A DNA stretch of 48,300 bases from Candidatus Bathyarchaeota archaeon (GCA_005888745.1 VBBS01000045.1:12601-60900), one strand, 5' to 3'. Shown: positions 18,131-26,988, counted from the first letter of the stretch. The notes: generated by a model from the letters alone, not told the origin. A program made the numbers and translations.

Positions 18131-18412
18131 CTAATGTCCATGGAGCTGTATGAAACTGAGGCTCATCAGCAGAGATGCGATGACGAGTCCGATGATGACC
18201 CAAGAGGACAAGGATCGCGGTTCGTACTTGAGATGCTGATAGAACATCGCGATAAGTATCGCTTTCAATCCCGCTAACCCGAGAAGGATGCTCACGTAGT
18301 AGCCGTACGGTATTGTCGCTTGGAGGGTTGCAAGGTTGAATTCGATGTCAGTTCCACCCACGAGTATCGCAAACACGAGAAGGTAGAGATATGTTGTATT
18401 CAATTCAATCAC
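18131..18412 (-). CDS. Cytochrome c oxidase subunit IV-like protein
   Basis: A 93-residue protein with three membrane helices and the prokaryotic subunit IV pattern LKAILIAMFYQHLKYEPR followed by a last hydrophobic helix ending QLHGH. It starts at the base following the stop of the fused subunit I+III gene. Such small subunits help assemble or stabilise haem-copper oxidases. Confidence 0.8.
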   Translation of the reverse strand: MIELNTTYLYLLVFAILVGGTDIEFNLATLQATIPYGYYVSILLGLAGLKAILIAMFYQHLKYEPRSLSSWVIIGLVIASLLMSLSFIQLHGH

Positions 18413-20830
18413 CTAGATGAGATAGAAGAGAGGGAAGAGGAATACCCACACGATGTCGACGAAGTGCCAGTACAATCCGAAGTGTTCTATCGCATGATAG
18501 TCGCCTTTGATGTAACGGCCTCTGACGGTGTTGGCTAGAAGATACACTGTCATGCACATGCCGGCGACAACGTGCACACCGTGGGTGCCTGTGGTTATGA
18601 AGTATGATGTTGCCGGGAGGCCGCTGGCAACCGAGAAGACCCCATGCGTCCCGAGTTCTATCCACTCAGTCGCTTTGATGTAGAGGAACCCAGCACCCAA
18701 TCCGAGTGTTGCTAGTAATCCAGCAATCAAACCGTTGCGAGAGCCGATTTTCGCAGATGCCAAGGCCATTATTGCGGTAAGACTGCTAGTCAACAGAACA
18801 AGAGTCATCGCGAAACCGTTTCGGATAGAGAAGAGTTCGCCAACTGCTGGCCAAGTTGCTGAGTTGGTTCTCACGAAAAAGTACGCGCCAATGAGAACTC
18901 CAAAGAAGATAACTTCGGCTCCGAGAAACGTCCAGATTCCCAGCTTGACATTCGGAACCTCTCGGAATGGCCAGCTTTCCACGTGGTTCTCCTCGTGCAC
19001 AGAAAATCTCTCGCGGCTGTAGCCATAAAGCGAGATTACCCCCAATATTGCCCCGTCGGCGATAAGCGGCCAGAAGGGCTTGAAGCTAACCGGGTTCGGA
19101 CTGGTTGGCTGTCCGATGCTCAGTCCGAGGAAGAAGAGAAATGCGGCGAATGCCATAACCAGGGGCCAGGGACTCATTCCTTCAAGATGCGAATATGCGA
19201 GGCCGTTTCCAATTTTCGAGCCATCAATGTGAGCCGAGCCGTTTGGGTAGCTTGAGCCGTTTCCAAACCGGTATGTTCCGTCCTCAGCGATCGTTGGGAT
19301 CGTGTCGAAGTCGTGCGCGGGAACTGGAGACGGAAGAGACCATTCGAGTGTCCAGCCGTCCCAAGGATTCGGGCCAGAAGCTGGTCCCCTTCTCTGGCTG
19401 AGGAGGAGGTTTAGAAAGAGAAGTACCTGGGCACCTCCGAAGATGAAACCTCCCAAAGTTGCAAGGGAGTTTAGTGGTCCCCATCCAGTATCGGGGGCGT
19501 ATGTCTGTATCCTCCGCGGCATATCCAGCAAGAGAAACATAGGAAAGTAGAGAATGTTAAACCCGATGAACGAGACGACAAAGTGGATCTTAGCAACGGT
19601 TTCGTTGTACATTCTTCCGGTAAGTTTGGGGAACCAGTAGTACAATCCGGCGATCAGCCCCATTATGCTTGCGCCGACCATGATGTAGTGGAAGTGAGCC
19701 ACGACGAAATACGTGCCCCTTAACGCGTGATCAAGAGCTACAGAAGCGAGGTATACTCCTGTGATCCCGCCGATCACAAAGAGGGCGATAGCTCCGAGCG
19801 CAAAAAGTGCCGCGGCCTTCAGCTTGATCCTTGCCTTGATCAGCGTCTCGATCATTGCGATAACCATCACGTCAAAGGGCAGCGAAACTGCGATTGTTGT
19901 GACGGTGTAGAGCTTGGTTGACGTCAATCCGATTCCTGTCACAAACATGTGATGTCCCCAGACGATGAAACTGATGACCGCTGCTGCGATCATCGAGCCA
20001 ATGACATACTTGCTACCGTAGAGAGGCCTTCGAGTGAATGTCGGAATAACATCGGCGATAACCCCGATAGCGGGAAACAGAACGATGTACACTTCAGGAT
20101 GCCCGAAGAACCAGAATACGTTGTCCCAGAGCAGCGCTCCACCTTGGATGGATGAGAAGTAGAAGGTTCCGAACGCCCGGTCAACATACAGCAAGAGAAC
20201 GGCCGCTAGGAAGGATGGAAACGCGTAGAGCATCATGAAGATCGTCACCAGAATCGCCCACGGGAAGACCGGCATATTTCTCAGCTTCATTCCTGGAGCC
20301 CTCATCTTGAACATGGTCACGAGAAAGTTTACCGAGCTCATTGTTATTGAGACTGTGATCAGGATGAGAGCGGCAGCTCCAACGTTGAGTCCGATTGCGG
20401 GGGCAAACTGGAATGCGGTCTGAGGAGAATAGAGTGTCCATCCGAGGTCCGGTGCTCCGAACATGAAGCTCATTATGATGGCAACGCCGCTGAACAGGTA
20501 GAACCAGTAGCTCATCGCGTTGAGTCTCGGGAATGCCAGGTCCCGAGCTCCAATTTGTAATGGAATAACGTAGTTCGCGAAGCCAAACGCGAATGGAGAG
20601 AGAACCCAGAATATCATCAGAAGGCCATGCACTGTTACGAACTGATTGTACAAGGTCTCGGTCAGCACATGGTTGTCTGGAACTGATAGCTGTGTCCGCA
20701 TGGAGAGAGCCAATAGTCCAGCCGCGACGAAGAAGAAGAGGGACGTTACAAGGTAGAGGATTCCAACCTCTTTATGGTTGGTTGTGAACAACCACCTCCT
20801 GACTCTGGGTGGAAAAATATCCTGGCTCAT
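18413..20830 (-). CDS. coxAC: Haem-copper oxidase subunit I fused to subunit III
   Basis: Catalytic subunit of an aerobic terminal oxidase. About residues 1-480 are subunit I: VHGLLMIF (haem His), GARDLAFPRLN with the D-channel Asp and Asn, GHPEVYIVLFP with CuB His, channel Glu and the cross-linking Tyr, WGHHMF (CuB His pair) and AHFHY. This E-containing helix VI is the A1 type. A linker of about 90 residues leads to subunit III (GIWTFLGAEVIFFG, GTHGVHVVAG). In the K-channel block, P-T-G-I-K is replaced by P-F-D-V-M, so the channel Lys aligns with Met. ATG 20830, 4 nt after coxB, is preferred; an upstream ATG at 20872 would overlap coxB. Confidence 0.95.
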   Translation of the reverse strand: MSQDIFPPRVRRWLFTTNHKEVGILYLVTSLFFFVAAGLLALSMRTQLSVPDNHVLTETLYNQFVTVHGLLMIFWVLSPFAFGFANYVIPLQIGARDLAFPRLNAMSYWFYLFSGVAIIMSFMFGAPDLGWTLYSPQTAFQFAPAIGLNVGAAALILITVSITMSSVNFLVTMFKMRAPGMKLRNMPVFPWAILVTIFMMLYAFPSFLAAVLLLYVDRAFGTFYFSSIQGGALLWDNVFWFFGHPEVYIVLFPAIGVIADVIPTFTRRPLYGSKYVIGSMIAAAVISFIVWGHHMFVTGIGLTSTKLYTVTTIAVSLPFDVMVIAMIETLIKARIKLKAAALFALGAIALFVIGGITGVYLASVALDHALRGTYFVVAHFHYIMVGASIMGLIAGLYYWFPKLTGRMYNETVAKIHFVVSFIGFNILYFPMFLLLDMPRRIQTYAPDTGWGPLNSLATLGGFIFGGAQVLLFLNLLLSQRRGPASGPNPWDGWTLEWSLPSPVPAHDFDTIPTIAEDGTYRFGNGSSYPNGSAHIDGSKIGNGLAYSHLEGMSPWPLVMAFAAFLFFLGLSIGQPTSPNPVSFKPFWPLIADGAILGVISLYGYSRERFSVHEENHVESWPFREVPNVKLGIWTFLGAEVIFFGVLIGAYFFVRTNSATWPAVGELFSIRNGFAMTLVLLTSSLTAIMALASAKIGSRNGLIAGLLATLGLGAGFLYIKATEWIELGTHGVFSVASGLPATSYFITTGTHGVHVVAGMCMTVYLLANTVRGRYIKGDYHAIEHFGLYWHFVDIVWVFLFPLFYLI

Positions 20831-20834
20831 ATGG

Positions 20835-21527
20835 TCACTTTGCACTGTCATACCAGAGTTGGAAGTCTGCAACAGGCATCACGTCCAGAGTTGCAATCAT
20901 TCCGACGTGTCCGGTCCCGCATAACTCAAAGCATTGGATGGTGTAATTCCCAGTCTTGTATGGGATGAACCAGATGGTGTTTGTACGTCCGTGAATGGCA
21001 TCTGTTTTGATCTTGAATTGTATGATTCCGAAATCATGGAAGACATCGGCGCTGGTAACGTCTAGAACGACCGTAGTGTTAGCCGGCACCCTGAAGAAGT
21101 TGGTGTATGTGTGATTGTTAGGATATCTGAAGACCCAATAGAATTGGTGACCCGTGACGTCGAGCCGTGGGCAACTTTGCCCTGCGACCTGAGTCTGGTT
21201 GTAGGAGGCAATGCCATAACACCATGTAGAGTTTGGCGGGCTCCCCGGGAAAAGCGTGTCCACTGCGGCAAATGACGTTATTATCAAAACGGCCAAGAGG
21301 AATGTCGAAAGCGTGACGGTGATCAATACGTTTCGGCCATGGCCTCGTGAAGTAGGAATGCGGCCAAGCCGAGGCGTATCTTCAGGATCGCTTGAAGACT
21401 TTCTCTCGCGGTATTTGATTATCAGGTACGCCATCAGCGTGAAAACGATTACTCCAACAATGATGGCGAGATAGGTGAAAATGCCGTACAGATTGTCGAA
21501 AATTACTTGAGTGTTGGAGACCGCCAT
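20835..21527 (-). CDS. coxB: Cytochrome oxidase subunit II with CuA site
   Basis: Electron-entry subunit of the oxidase, 230 residues. Two N-terminal membrane helices (about 15-38 and 68-90) anchor an extracytoplasmic cupredoxin domain. CuA ligands are visible as the His in DVFHDFG and the set CFELCGTGHVGM (C-x-E-x2-C-x3-H-x2-M). GHQFYWVFRYP is the usual aromatic electron-entry patch. It starts the operon coxB-coxAC-subunit IV-membrane protein. The TATA box at 21566-21574 predicts a short leader. Confidence 0.95.
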   Translation of the reverse strand: MAVSNTQVIFDNLYGIFTYLAIIVGVIVFTLMAYLIIKYRERKSSSDPEDTPRLGRIPTSRGHGRNVLITVTLSTFLLAVLIITSFAAVDTLFPGSPPNSTWCYGIASYNQTQVAGQSCPRLDVTGHQFYWVFRYPNNHTYTNFFRVPANTTVVLDVTSADVFHDFGIIQFKIKTDAIHGRTNTIWFIPYKTGNYTIQCFELCGTGHVGMIATLDVMPVADFQLWYDSAK

Positions 21528-21565
21528 CTTCTATGTCTCTTGATTTTCCTCGTCTCGGCCGCTCG

Positions 21566-21574
21566 TTTTTAAAG
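21566..21574 (-). promoter_or_regulatory. TATA box of the cox operon
   Basis: TTTAAAAA on minus, centred near 21570; predicted RNA start near 21544, 17 nt before the coxB ATG. It separates coxB transcription from ctaA. Confidence 0.5.
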
Positions 21575-21610
21575 CGTTATGCACTGACTATAACGAATAA
21601 GGACAGCCAA

Positions 21611-22096
21611 CTATCTATGAAGCAGGTGTGACGAAGAGCTGAGCCTTCTAACCATCATCGCGTTCAGTATGACCGCGGAAAATAATGCCGAGGCCACCGC
21701 GAGGTGAGCTGTACTGACTAGAGGGTCCAGATCGGTTTTGACAGTCACCATGCCTAGTAAGATTTGGCCCAGGAGAATGAGGAAACTGGCGGTGGAAAAT
21801 TGGAGGATTCTCTTTTCCTCTCTGTAACGTGTCCAAGCCACAACCGCGGTGCCAAGCACGAAGAGCCCGACTATAAGCGTGAACAGCCTGTGGGTCCATT
21901 CTACTAGGACGGGTCCCGAAAGCGTCGGGATAACCTGTCCGTTGCACAGCGGCCATGAATCTGGTCCTGAACTACCGCAAGCCAGCCCAGAACCGCTAAA
22001 GACGACATAGCCGCCGATGACTATCAGCACGTAGGTAGAGAGTACAGAGCCATAGGCTAGGACTCGAACGCCTAATTCTCCCTTAGGTGAGGCCAT
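21611..22096 (-). CDS. ctaA: Half-size (four-helix) haem A synthase
   Basis: Converts haem O to haem A for the neighbouring oxidase. At 161 residues and four membrane helices it is half the size of bacterial CtaA/COX15. Visible features are a cysteine pair loop (LACGSSGPDSWPLC), VEWTHRL with the Glu and His, and a second His in STAHLAVASA, enough to bind one haem. Compact four-helix haem A synthases are known from Aeropyrum pernix. No CtaB (haem O synthase) gene lies in the window. The TATA box at 22131-22140 suggests separate transcription. Confidence 0.88.
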   Translation of the reverse strand: MASPKGELGVRVLAYGSVLSTYVLIVIGGYVVFSGSGLACGSSGPDSWPLCNGQVIPTLSGPVLVEWTHRLFTLIVGLFVLGTAVVAWTRYREEKRILQFSTASFLILLGQILLGMVTVKTDLDPLVSTAHLAVASALFSAVILNAMMVRRLSSSSHLLHR

Positions 22097-22130
22097 GAGT
22101 GTAGCAACCAGACTCGGGTTTTCTTGGGTG

Positions 22131-22140
22131 CTATTTAGCC
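22131..22140 (-). promoter_or_regulatory. TATA box of ctaA
   Basis: GGCTAAATAG on minus; predicted start near 22110, about 14 nt before the ATG at 22096. Confidence 0.5.
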
Positions 22141-22158
22141 ACTAACCATGAAGAACTC

Positions 22159-22857
22159 TTACTTCGACCTCAGAATCTCGTCGGTCATGTTCTCCAACAG
22201 TTGACCTGGATTCAGTCCTTTCACGACACTACTCGAAACCAGCACTCCCCGAGTTCCGAGCTCAAGAGCCTTGAGGACATCTTCTGGGGTGCTTACTCCC
22301 GCCCCACACAGGATGTCGACTAAGTTGTTGACCGACCGGATCCGTTTGATCGCGTTGGTTATGAGTTCGGGCCGAGCCTTAGAAACCGCAACCCCTGTTC
22401 CTATCAGGTCTGGAGGCTCTATAGCGATCATATCCGGGTTTAGTGACGCGACGGCTGCGCTGACTCCTGGAGTGTCAGTACAAACAAGGGTTGCCAAATC
22501 GGAGATTCTTGCAAGAGACAGGGCTTCCTCGATCTCTGAGATCTTGATTCGTCTCTCAGAGTGGTTAAGGATGGTTCCGGAAGCGCCCGCGGCCTTGACC
22601 GCCTCGGCCAAGATGTGGCCTGTATACGCACCGGGCTTGATCGAGTCGACATGCTGGCTGAAAACAGGTATTTCGACGGCCTCAGTTACGCTCTTCAGAT
22701 CGGTGAACTGCGGCGCAACTGCGATCGTCACGCCACTATCTTTCGAGACCTGGTTGGCGATCTTCGCTAGTTGAACGGCCCTCTTGCCGGTGGCTTCGAT
22801 GTATGTTTTGAAATTCACAATGATGTGAGGTGCTCTGGACCCTTTGATTCCGGTCAA
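22159..22857 (-). CDS. tpiA: Archaeal-type triosephosphate isomerase
   Basis: Interconverts DHAP and glyceraldehyde 3-phosphate. The 232-residue length matches the short archaeal TIM. Catalytic residues: Lys in VNFKTY, His in LNHSERR, Glu in IAIEPPDLIGTG, and a phosphate-binding loop CGAGVS. Third gene of an operon with aldolase and fructose bisphosphatase; it starts 3 nt after fbp. Confidence 0.94.
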   Translation of the reverse strand: MTGIKGSRAPHIIVNFKTYIEATGKRAVQLAKIANQVSKDSGVTIAVAPQFTDLKSVTEAVEIPVFSQHVDSIKPGAYTGHILAEAVKAAGASGTILNHSERRIKISEIEEALSLARISDLATLVCTDTPGVSAAVASLNPDMIAIEPPDLIGTGVAVSKARPELITNAIKRIRSVNNLVDILCGAGVSTPEDVLKALELGTRGVLVSSSVVKGLNPGQLLENMTDEILRSK

Positions 22858-22860
22858 CCC

Positions 22861-23790
22861 TTAGCATTCCTGGGACAGCCCAGCAGTCACACCTGAGTAC
22901 CCCTCGAACTCGGAAACTAGATCCTTATTCCCCAGGTACGTGGGCATCCGTTGTGAGAGGCTTCGGGGTTCAACGTCTAGAATATTGCCTTTCCCTGTGC
23001 TCGCCTTCCCCCCGGCTCTCTCCGTGATGTATCCTATTGGATTTGATTCGAATTGTAAGCGGTACTTTCCATCGGGTGCATCAATCAAGTCCGGATAAGC
23101 GAAGAAGCCGCCCATGCAGAGTACTTGATTATAGTCGCCTACGAACGATCCTCCATATCGAAACTTCAGTTTCCTCCTCTCAAGCCTGTCCGCAAATTCG
23201 CGGACCTTCTCCGTCCACTTGTCCCGCGACCCTCCAATCCCGTAGACCGATCCTTTCAGGGGTAGGCGATGTGGTTCTCCGTTCGAGATAAACTTGGAAG
23301 CCCCGCTGCCCCTCCCTGCTGGAGCGGCCAGATAGACACCGCTCTTTATCCCAACCACTGCTTCAACGTATGGTCCATAAAGGAAGTAGACTGCGGACAA
23401 GAGATCCCGGCCTGTCGCCGGCAAGGCCTTGTCGTGATAGATTCCGACAATTGTGCCCATGAGGTTGTTGCTCTTGATGTTCGAGGATCCGTCCAGAGGA
23501 TCGAGAGCAACAGTGTACTCGCCATGATTCGCGTTCATCACTGTCTCCATCTCTTCGGAAGCCACCTGTCTAACAAGGCCGCTTCTGAGAAGGCTCCTGG
23601 TCAGAAGCCCATTAGACCAAACATCAAGCTCCGTCTGTTGATCTCCGTAAACGTTCACGCCTTCGGTCATTCCCAGGGTTCTAGGAATCTCGTGGACGAT
23701 ACGTAGGCTTAGTTCAGCGAGAAGGTCGACGAGCTTGCTAAGACTTTTGTCTTCAGTCTCAAGAAGCTCGCGAAGTTTCCGTATGGCCAT
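22861..23790 (-). CDS. fbp: Fructose-1,6-bisphosphatase, class I fold
   Basis: Gluconeogenic phosphatase of 309 residues, slightly shorter than bacterial class I enzymes. Metal and substrate motifs: VASEEME (Glu pair), LDPLDGSSNI, and GGFFAYP...KYRLQFESNPIGYITERAGG near the C-terminus. Most Thermoproteota use the bifunctional class V aldolase/phosphatase, so a class I enzyme beside an aldolase is less usual. Located between fba (15 nt) and tpiA (3 nt). Confidence 0.92.
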   Translation of the reverse strand: MAIRKLRELLETEDKSLSKLVDLLAELSLRIVHEIPRTLGMTEGVNVYGDQQTELDVWSNGLLTRSLLRSGLVRQVASEEMETVMNANHGEYTVALDPLDGSSNIKSNNLMGTIVGIYHDKALPATGRDLLSAVYFLYGPYVEAVVGIKSGVYLAAPAGRGSGASKFISNGEPHRLPLKGSVYGIGGSRDKWTEKVREFADRLERRKLKFRYGGSFVGDYNQVLCMGGFFAYPDLIDAPDGKYRLQFESNPIGYITERAGGKASTGKGNILDVEPRSLSQRMPTYLGNKDLVSEFEGYSGVTAGLSQEC

Positions 23791-23805
23791 CGATGACCTA
23801 CTTCT

Positions 23806-24582
23806 TTAATGGGCTACGACAAGCTGTAACGCTTTATCGACCTCGCGACCGTTGAAAATGATCTCCTTCAAAGCCGACGCCATCTTGAGCGGTTCTTGGT
23901 GCTGCCAAACGTTTCGTCCAACCGCGAGACCGGCAGCCCCTGCGTCCATCGCTCCCTTAACCTGGCTGAGAAAGGTTTCGTCAGTCGGAGCCTTAGGTCC
24001 ACCCGACATGAAGACCTTGATCAGGCCAGCCGCCTTGACTGCCCAGCTAAAGGTATCAGGCGATCCAGAGTACTTTATCTTGACCGCGTCGGCTCCAACT
24101 TCGAGACCCGCTCTCGCAGCATATGAAACGATTTCTGGACTGGTGTCGTTCTTCACGGCCTCACCCCTCGGATAGATCCAGGCGATAGCCGGAATTCCGT
24201 CATCGTGAGCTTCTTCCTGAATCTCCCCGAATTCTTGAAGCATCAAACTCTCGTGAGCGCTACCGAGATAGATGGTATAACCGACGCCCTTCGCGCCCAG
24301 GCTGACAGCTTCCTCCACGCTGCAAACCTGAGTCGAGACCGGTTCACCTTTAGGCAAATTGGTCTTTCCGTTGAGTTTTACGATGAGCGGAATTTTCCCG
24401 GTATAGTATTTTTCAGCGATGCCTTTGTGTAGAACAAGTCCGGTGAAGTCTCCCTTTGCTGCGATGTCAAGGATGTAGTTTGGATCGATATTCTTGTCGT
24501 TAAAATCTGCTGAGGGTCCATGCTCGAAACCCTGGTCATATGCGAGCAGCATCCCTTTCCCGTCTCGCAGAAAGTTGTTCAT
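23806..24582 (-). CDS. fba: Archaeal class I fructose-bisphosphate aldolase (DhnA type)
   Basis: Schiff-base aldolase for gluconeogenesis. Motifs: LLAYDQGFEHGP at the start of the barrel, the Schiff-base Lys in DAVKIKYSG, and the phosphate-binding FMSGGPK and GLAVGRNVWQ loops. Two starts are possible. TTG 24612 lies at or before the RNA start predicted from the TATA box at 24630-24635; ATG 24582 (258 residues) has GAAGG upstream and matches where the family usually starts, so it is preferred. First gene of the fba-fbp-tpiA operon. Confidence 0.92.
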   Translation of the reverse strand: MNNFLRDGKGMLLAYDQGFEHGPSADFNDKNIDPNYILDIAAKGDFTGLVLHKGIAEKYYTGKIPLIVKLNGKTNLPKGEPVSTQVCSVEEAVSLGAKGVGYTIYLGSAHESLMLQEFGEIQEEAHDDGIPAIAWIYPRGEAVKNDTSPEIVSYAARAGLEVGADAVKIKYSGSPDTFSWAVKAAGLIKVFMSGGPKAPTDETFLSQVKGAMDAGAAGLAVGRNVWQHQEPLKMASALKEIIFNGREVDKALQLVVAH

Positions 24583-24629
24583 GTTAGCCTTCAAGGATTT
24601 CTCCAGCCTCAAAATTCCCGCTTCCCCAC

Positions 24630-24635
24630 TTTAAA
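24630..24635 (-). promoter_or_regulatory. TATA box of the fba-fbp-tpiA operon
   Basis: TTTAAA core on minus (context AGTTTAAAGTG), predicting RNA start near 24607 and supporting ATG 24582 as the aldolase start. Confidence 0.45.
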
Positions 24636-24706
24636 CTAATCCCTGCTCCCAATCTACGTTCACCGCTAGGGAAACTGTTATCGGACAACAGATATGGCGC
24701 GGCTCT

Positions 24707-26028
24707 ATGCCTAAGCGCATTGTGATCATCGGATGCGGAGTCTCCGGCACGACTGCAGCGTTTCACGCCCGAAAAACGGATCGGACCGCAAAGATCGTGT
24801 TGCTAGGCGACGAAGCACTCCCCGAATACTCTCGATGCGGCCTCCCCTACGCTTTCAGTCACGTCGTTCCAAGCCTTGAGGCACTGATCGGGTATGATGA
24901 AGCGTTCTATGAACAAATGAACAGGATCGACCTCCGCCTTGGCTGGAAAACAACGAGGATCCTTGTGGAAAAGCAAACCATTGAAGCGATTGGGTCCAAG
25001 GACGCATTGACCGAGACCCTTGAGTACGATACTCTAATTCTCACGACAGGTGCACGAGCTGCCGTAGTACCGGTGCCCGGAGCCGACCTGAAGGGAGTGT
25101 TTACCATCCGAACGATGAATGATATTCAAAGGCTCACAGATCACCTCATAGAAAATAATGCCAGACGAGTAGCTGTTATTGGAGCAGGACTGACAGGATC
25201 AGAAATGGCTGAAGCTCTCCTTCAACGGGGCATGACCGTCTTAGAGGCAGAAATCATCCCAGAAATCCTACCGGCAATTCTCGATCCAGACATGGCCTCG
25301 ATCATCAGGACGCGAGCGGAGGAACACGGTGTCGAATATCATCTAAATTCGACTCTTGAGGAGATTGTGGGTCGAAATGGTAGGGTTTCGGGGGTCCGGA
25401 TTTCAGGAGAAGAACACGCGGTCGACGCAGTCATCGTCAGAACGCAGGGATTGTTCTCGGGGAATCAGGCGGCATCAAGACCGACGAGCGGATGGCGACT
25501 TCCGCATCAAACGTGTATGCGGCGGGAGATTGCATAGAAACATATGACCGAATAACTCATCGGCACGTATTCTTTCAGCTTGCAACGACCGCTGTAAGAC
25601 AAGCGCTGGTTGCAGGGACGAACGCGGCAGGGGGTAATGCAAAGTATCCTGGGTCGACGGGTGTGACGACTGTAAAATTGTTCGGACTTGAGGTAGCGTC
25701 TTTTGGACCAACCACTGCGATCTCGGAAAAATTGGACATTCACCCAGTGTCTGTTAGAGTAACTGGGTCCACTCGACTTCCGTATTATCCTGGGGGTAAG
25801 GACCTCACCGTCAAGCTTCTCGCGGACCCAAAGGATGGACGATTATTGGGAGCTCAGCTGGTAGGCGAGGAGGGTGCCACTCTGAGAGCCAATTTCGTGT
25901 CGCTGGCTGGGCACTTGGGGTTGAGTGTCGAGGAATTCGAGAAGATCGAGACATGCTATTCACCACCATTAGCTCCGGTCTGGGACCCCGTTACAATCGC
26001 GGCTCAAGCGTTGTTGCGGAAACTCCAA
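24707..26028 (+). pseudogene. CoA-disulfide reductase/NADH oxidase-like flavoprotein, frameshifted
   Basis: FAD- and NAD(P)-dependent disulfide reductase of the CoADR/Nox group. The first frame has the FAD fingerprint IIGCGVSGTTAA, the redox Cys in YSRCGLPYAF, the LTTGARA motif and the second dinucleotide fold VIGAGLTGSEMA. It is coherent to VDAVIV near 25440. The second frame resumes at NAGIVLGESGG, then DERMATSASNVYAAGDC and the dimerisation domain to SPPLAPVWDPVTIAA. About ten residues (the usual ATGxRPNxxLA) are missing at the switch, so this is a small deletion that is not a multiple of three, not a single-base slip. The second frame has no stop after this domain and runs into a dehydrogenase. 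Confidence 0.8.
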
Positions 26029-26988
26029 GTCTCTAAGGGGCTAGGGTCACGCCCGGTTCCGACGCTGGAGTTGGGGATTCTCCGAGCTGCAGGCTTCCGA
26101 GTCGATGATCGGGCGGGCGTTGACAGAACCGAACTCGTAGACTTGATCTCGAATTACGAGATAGTCATTGTTCGTGGCAGAACGAGGATCGATGCTGGCA
26201 TGATAAAGGCAGCGAGAAAACTGAAGATTGTCGGTAGAGCCGGAGTGGGACTCGACAACATCGATGTCGAAGCTGCCAGAGACAATGGCATACAGGTCTG
26301 GAACACCCCGGGTGCGCCATCGACCAGCGTTGCTGAGCTAACCGTTGGTCTGATCTTGTCGTTGTTGAGGAAGATTCCTTTTGCGGATCAGGAGATGAAG
26401 GCAGGTCGCTGGATAAAGAACCAGTTGATGGGCGAGGAGTTGCAGGGCAAGAAGGTCGGCGTCATCGGACGCGCAGGCCGGATAGGAAATGAAGTGTCAA
26501 GGATTCTCACGGTAGGGTTTCAAGCAGAAGTTCTGGGCTATGATGTCGTCAAGCCCCGCGGCGTTCCGGGACTCAGCTATGAGTTCACAGAATCTATCGA
26601 GGAGCTTCTGCAACAGTCCGAGATCGTCACGATACACGTTCCGTACACTCCTCAGACTCACCATCTTCTGGACGGCAAACGGCTCGCGATGATGAGACGA
26701 GGGTCCTACTTGATCAATACTTCCAGAGCGGATATCGTCGACGGGCCAAGTTTGCTGGAATTGCTTCGGCAAGGCCAGCTAGCGGGTGCAGGGCTTGACG
26801 TGTTCCATCTTGAACCGCCTGTCGACGAATGGGAGAAAGCATTGGTGTCCCTCACGAACGGTGCTACAGTTGCAACCTGCCACATAGGTGCTCAGACCAA
26901 CCAGGCACAGCGAAGAGAGAGCGTAGAACTCGCGCAGAAGATAGTATCCGAAGCATCAAAAACCATCGTTCAACCACCAAGAACTTAG
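26029..26988 (+). CDS. serA: D-3-phosphoglycerate dehydrogenase-like protein, fused in frame to the flavoprotein
   Basis: D-2-hydroxyacid dehydrogenase core, most like SerA, expected to make 3-phosphohydroxypyruvate in serine synthesis. It starts without its own ATG, being continuous with the frame that begins upstream in the flavoprotein (ORF from 25492). The family's first strand (MKVLVxDP) is missing; homology begins at GILRAAGFRVD. Later blocks are intact: GRAGVGLDNIDV, the catalytic Arg in NTSRADIVDG, Glu in DVFHLEPP and His in TCHIGAQT. The glycine loop reads IGRAGRIG, one residue longer than the usual IGLGRIG. There is no regulatory ACT domain. It may be a real two-enzyme fusion or the product of a junction deletion. 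Confidence 0.8.
   Translation, partial: VSKGLGSRPVPTLELGILRAAGFRVDDRAGVDRTELVDLISNYEIVIVRGRTRIDAGMIKAARKLKIVGRAGVGLDNIDVEAARDNGIQVWNTPGAPSTSVAELTVGLILSLLRKIPFADQEMKAGRWIKNQLMGEELQGKKVGVIGRAGRIGNEVSRILTVGFQAEVLGYDVVKPRGVPGLSYEFTESIEELLQQSEIVTIHVPYTPQTHHLLDGKRLAMMRRGSYLINTSRADIVDGPSLLELLRQGQLAGAGLDVFHLEPPVDEWEKALVSLTNGATVATCHIGAQTNQAQRRESVELAQKIVSEASKTIVQPPRT

Noticed and set aside
22050-22080. GGCGTTCGAGTCC on minus, T-loop-like.
   Set aside because: It lies in the start of ctaA (GVRVLA codons), with no cloverleaf nearby.
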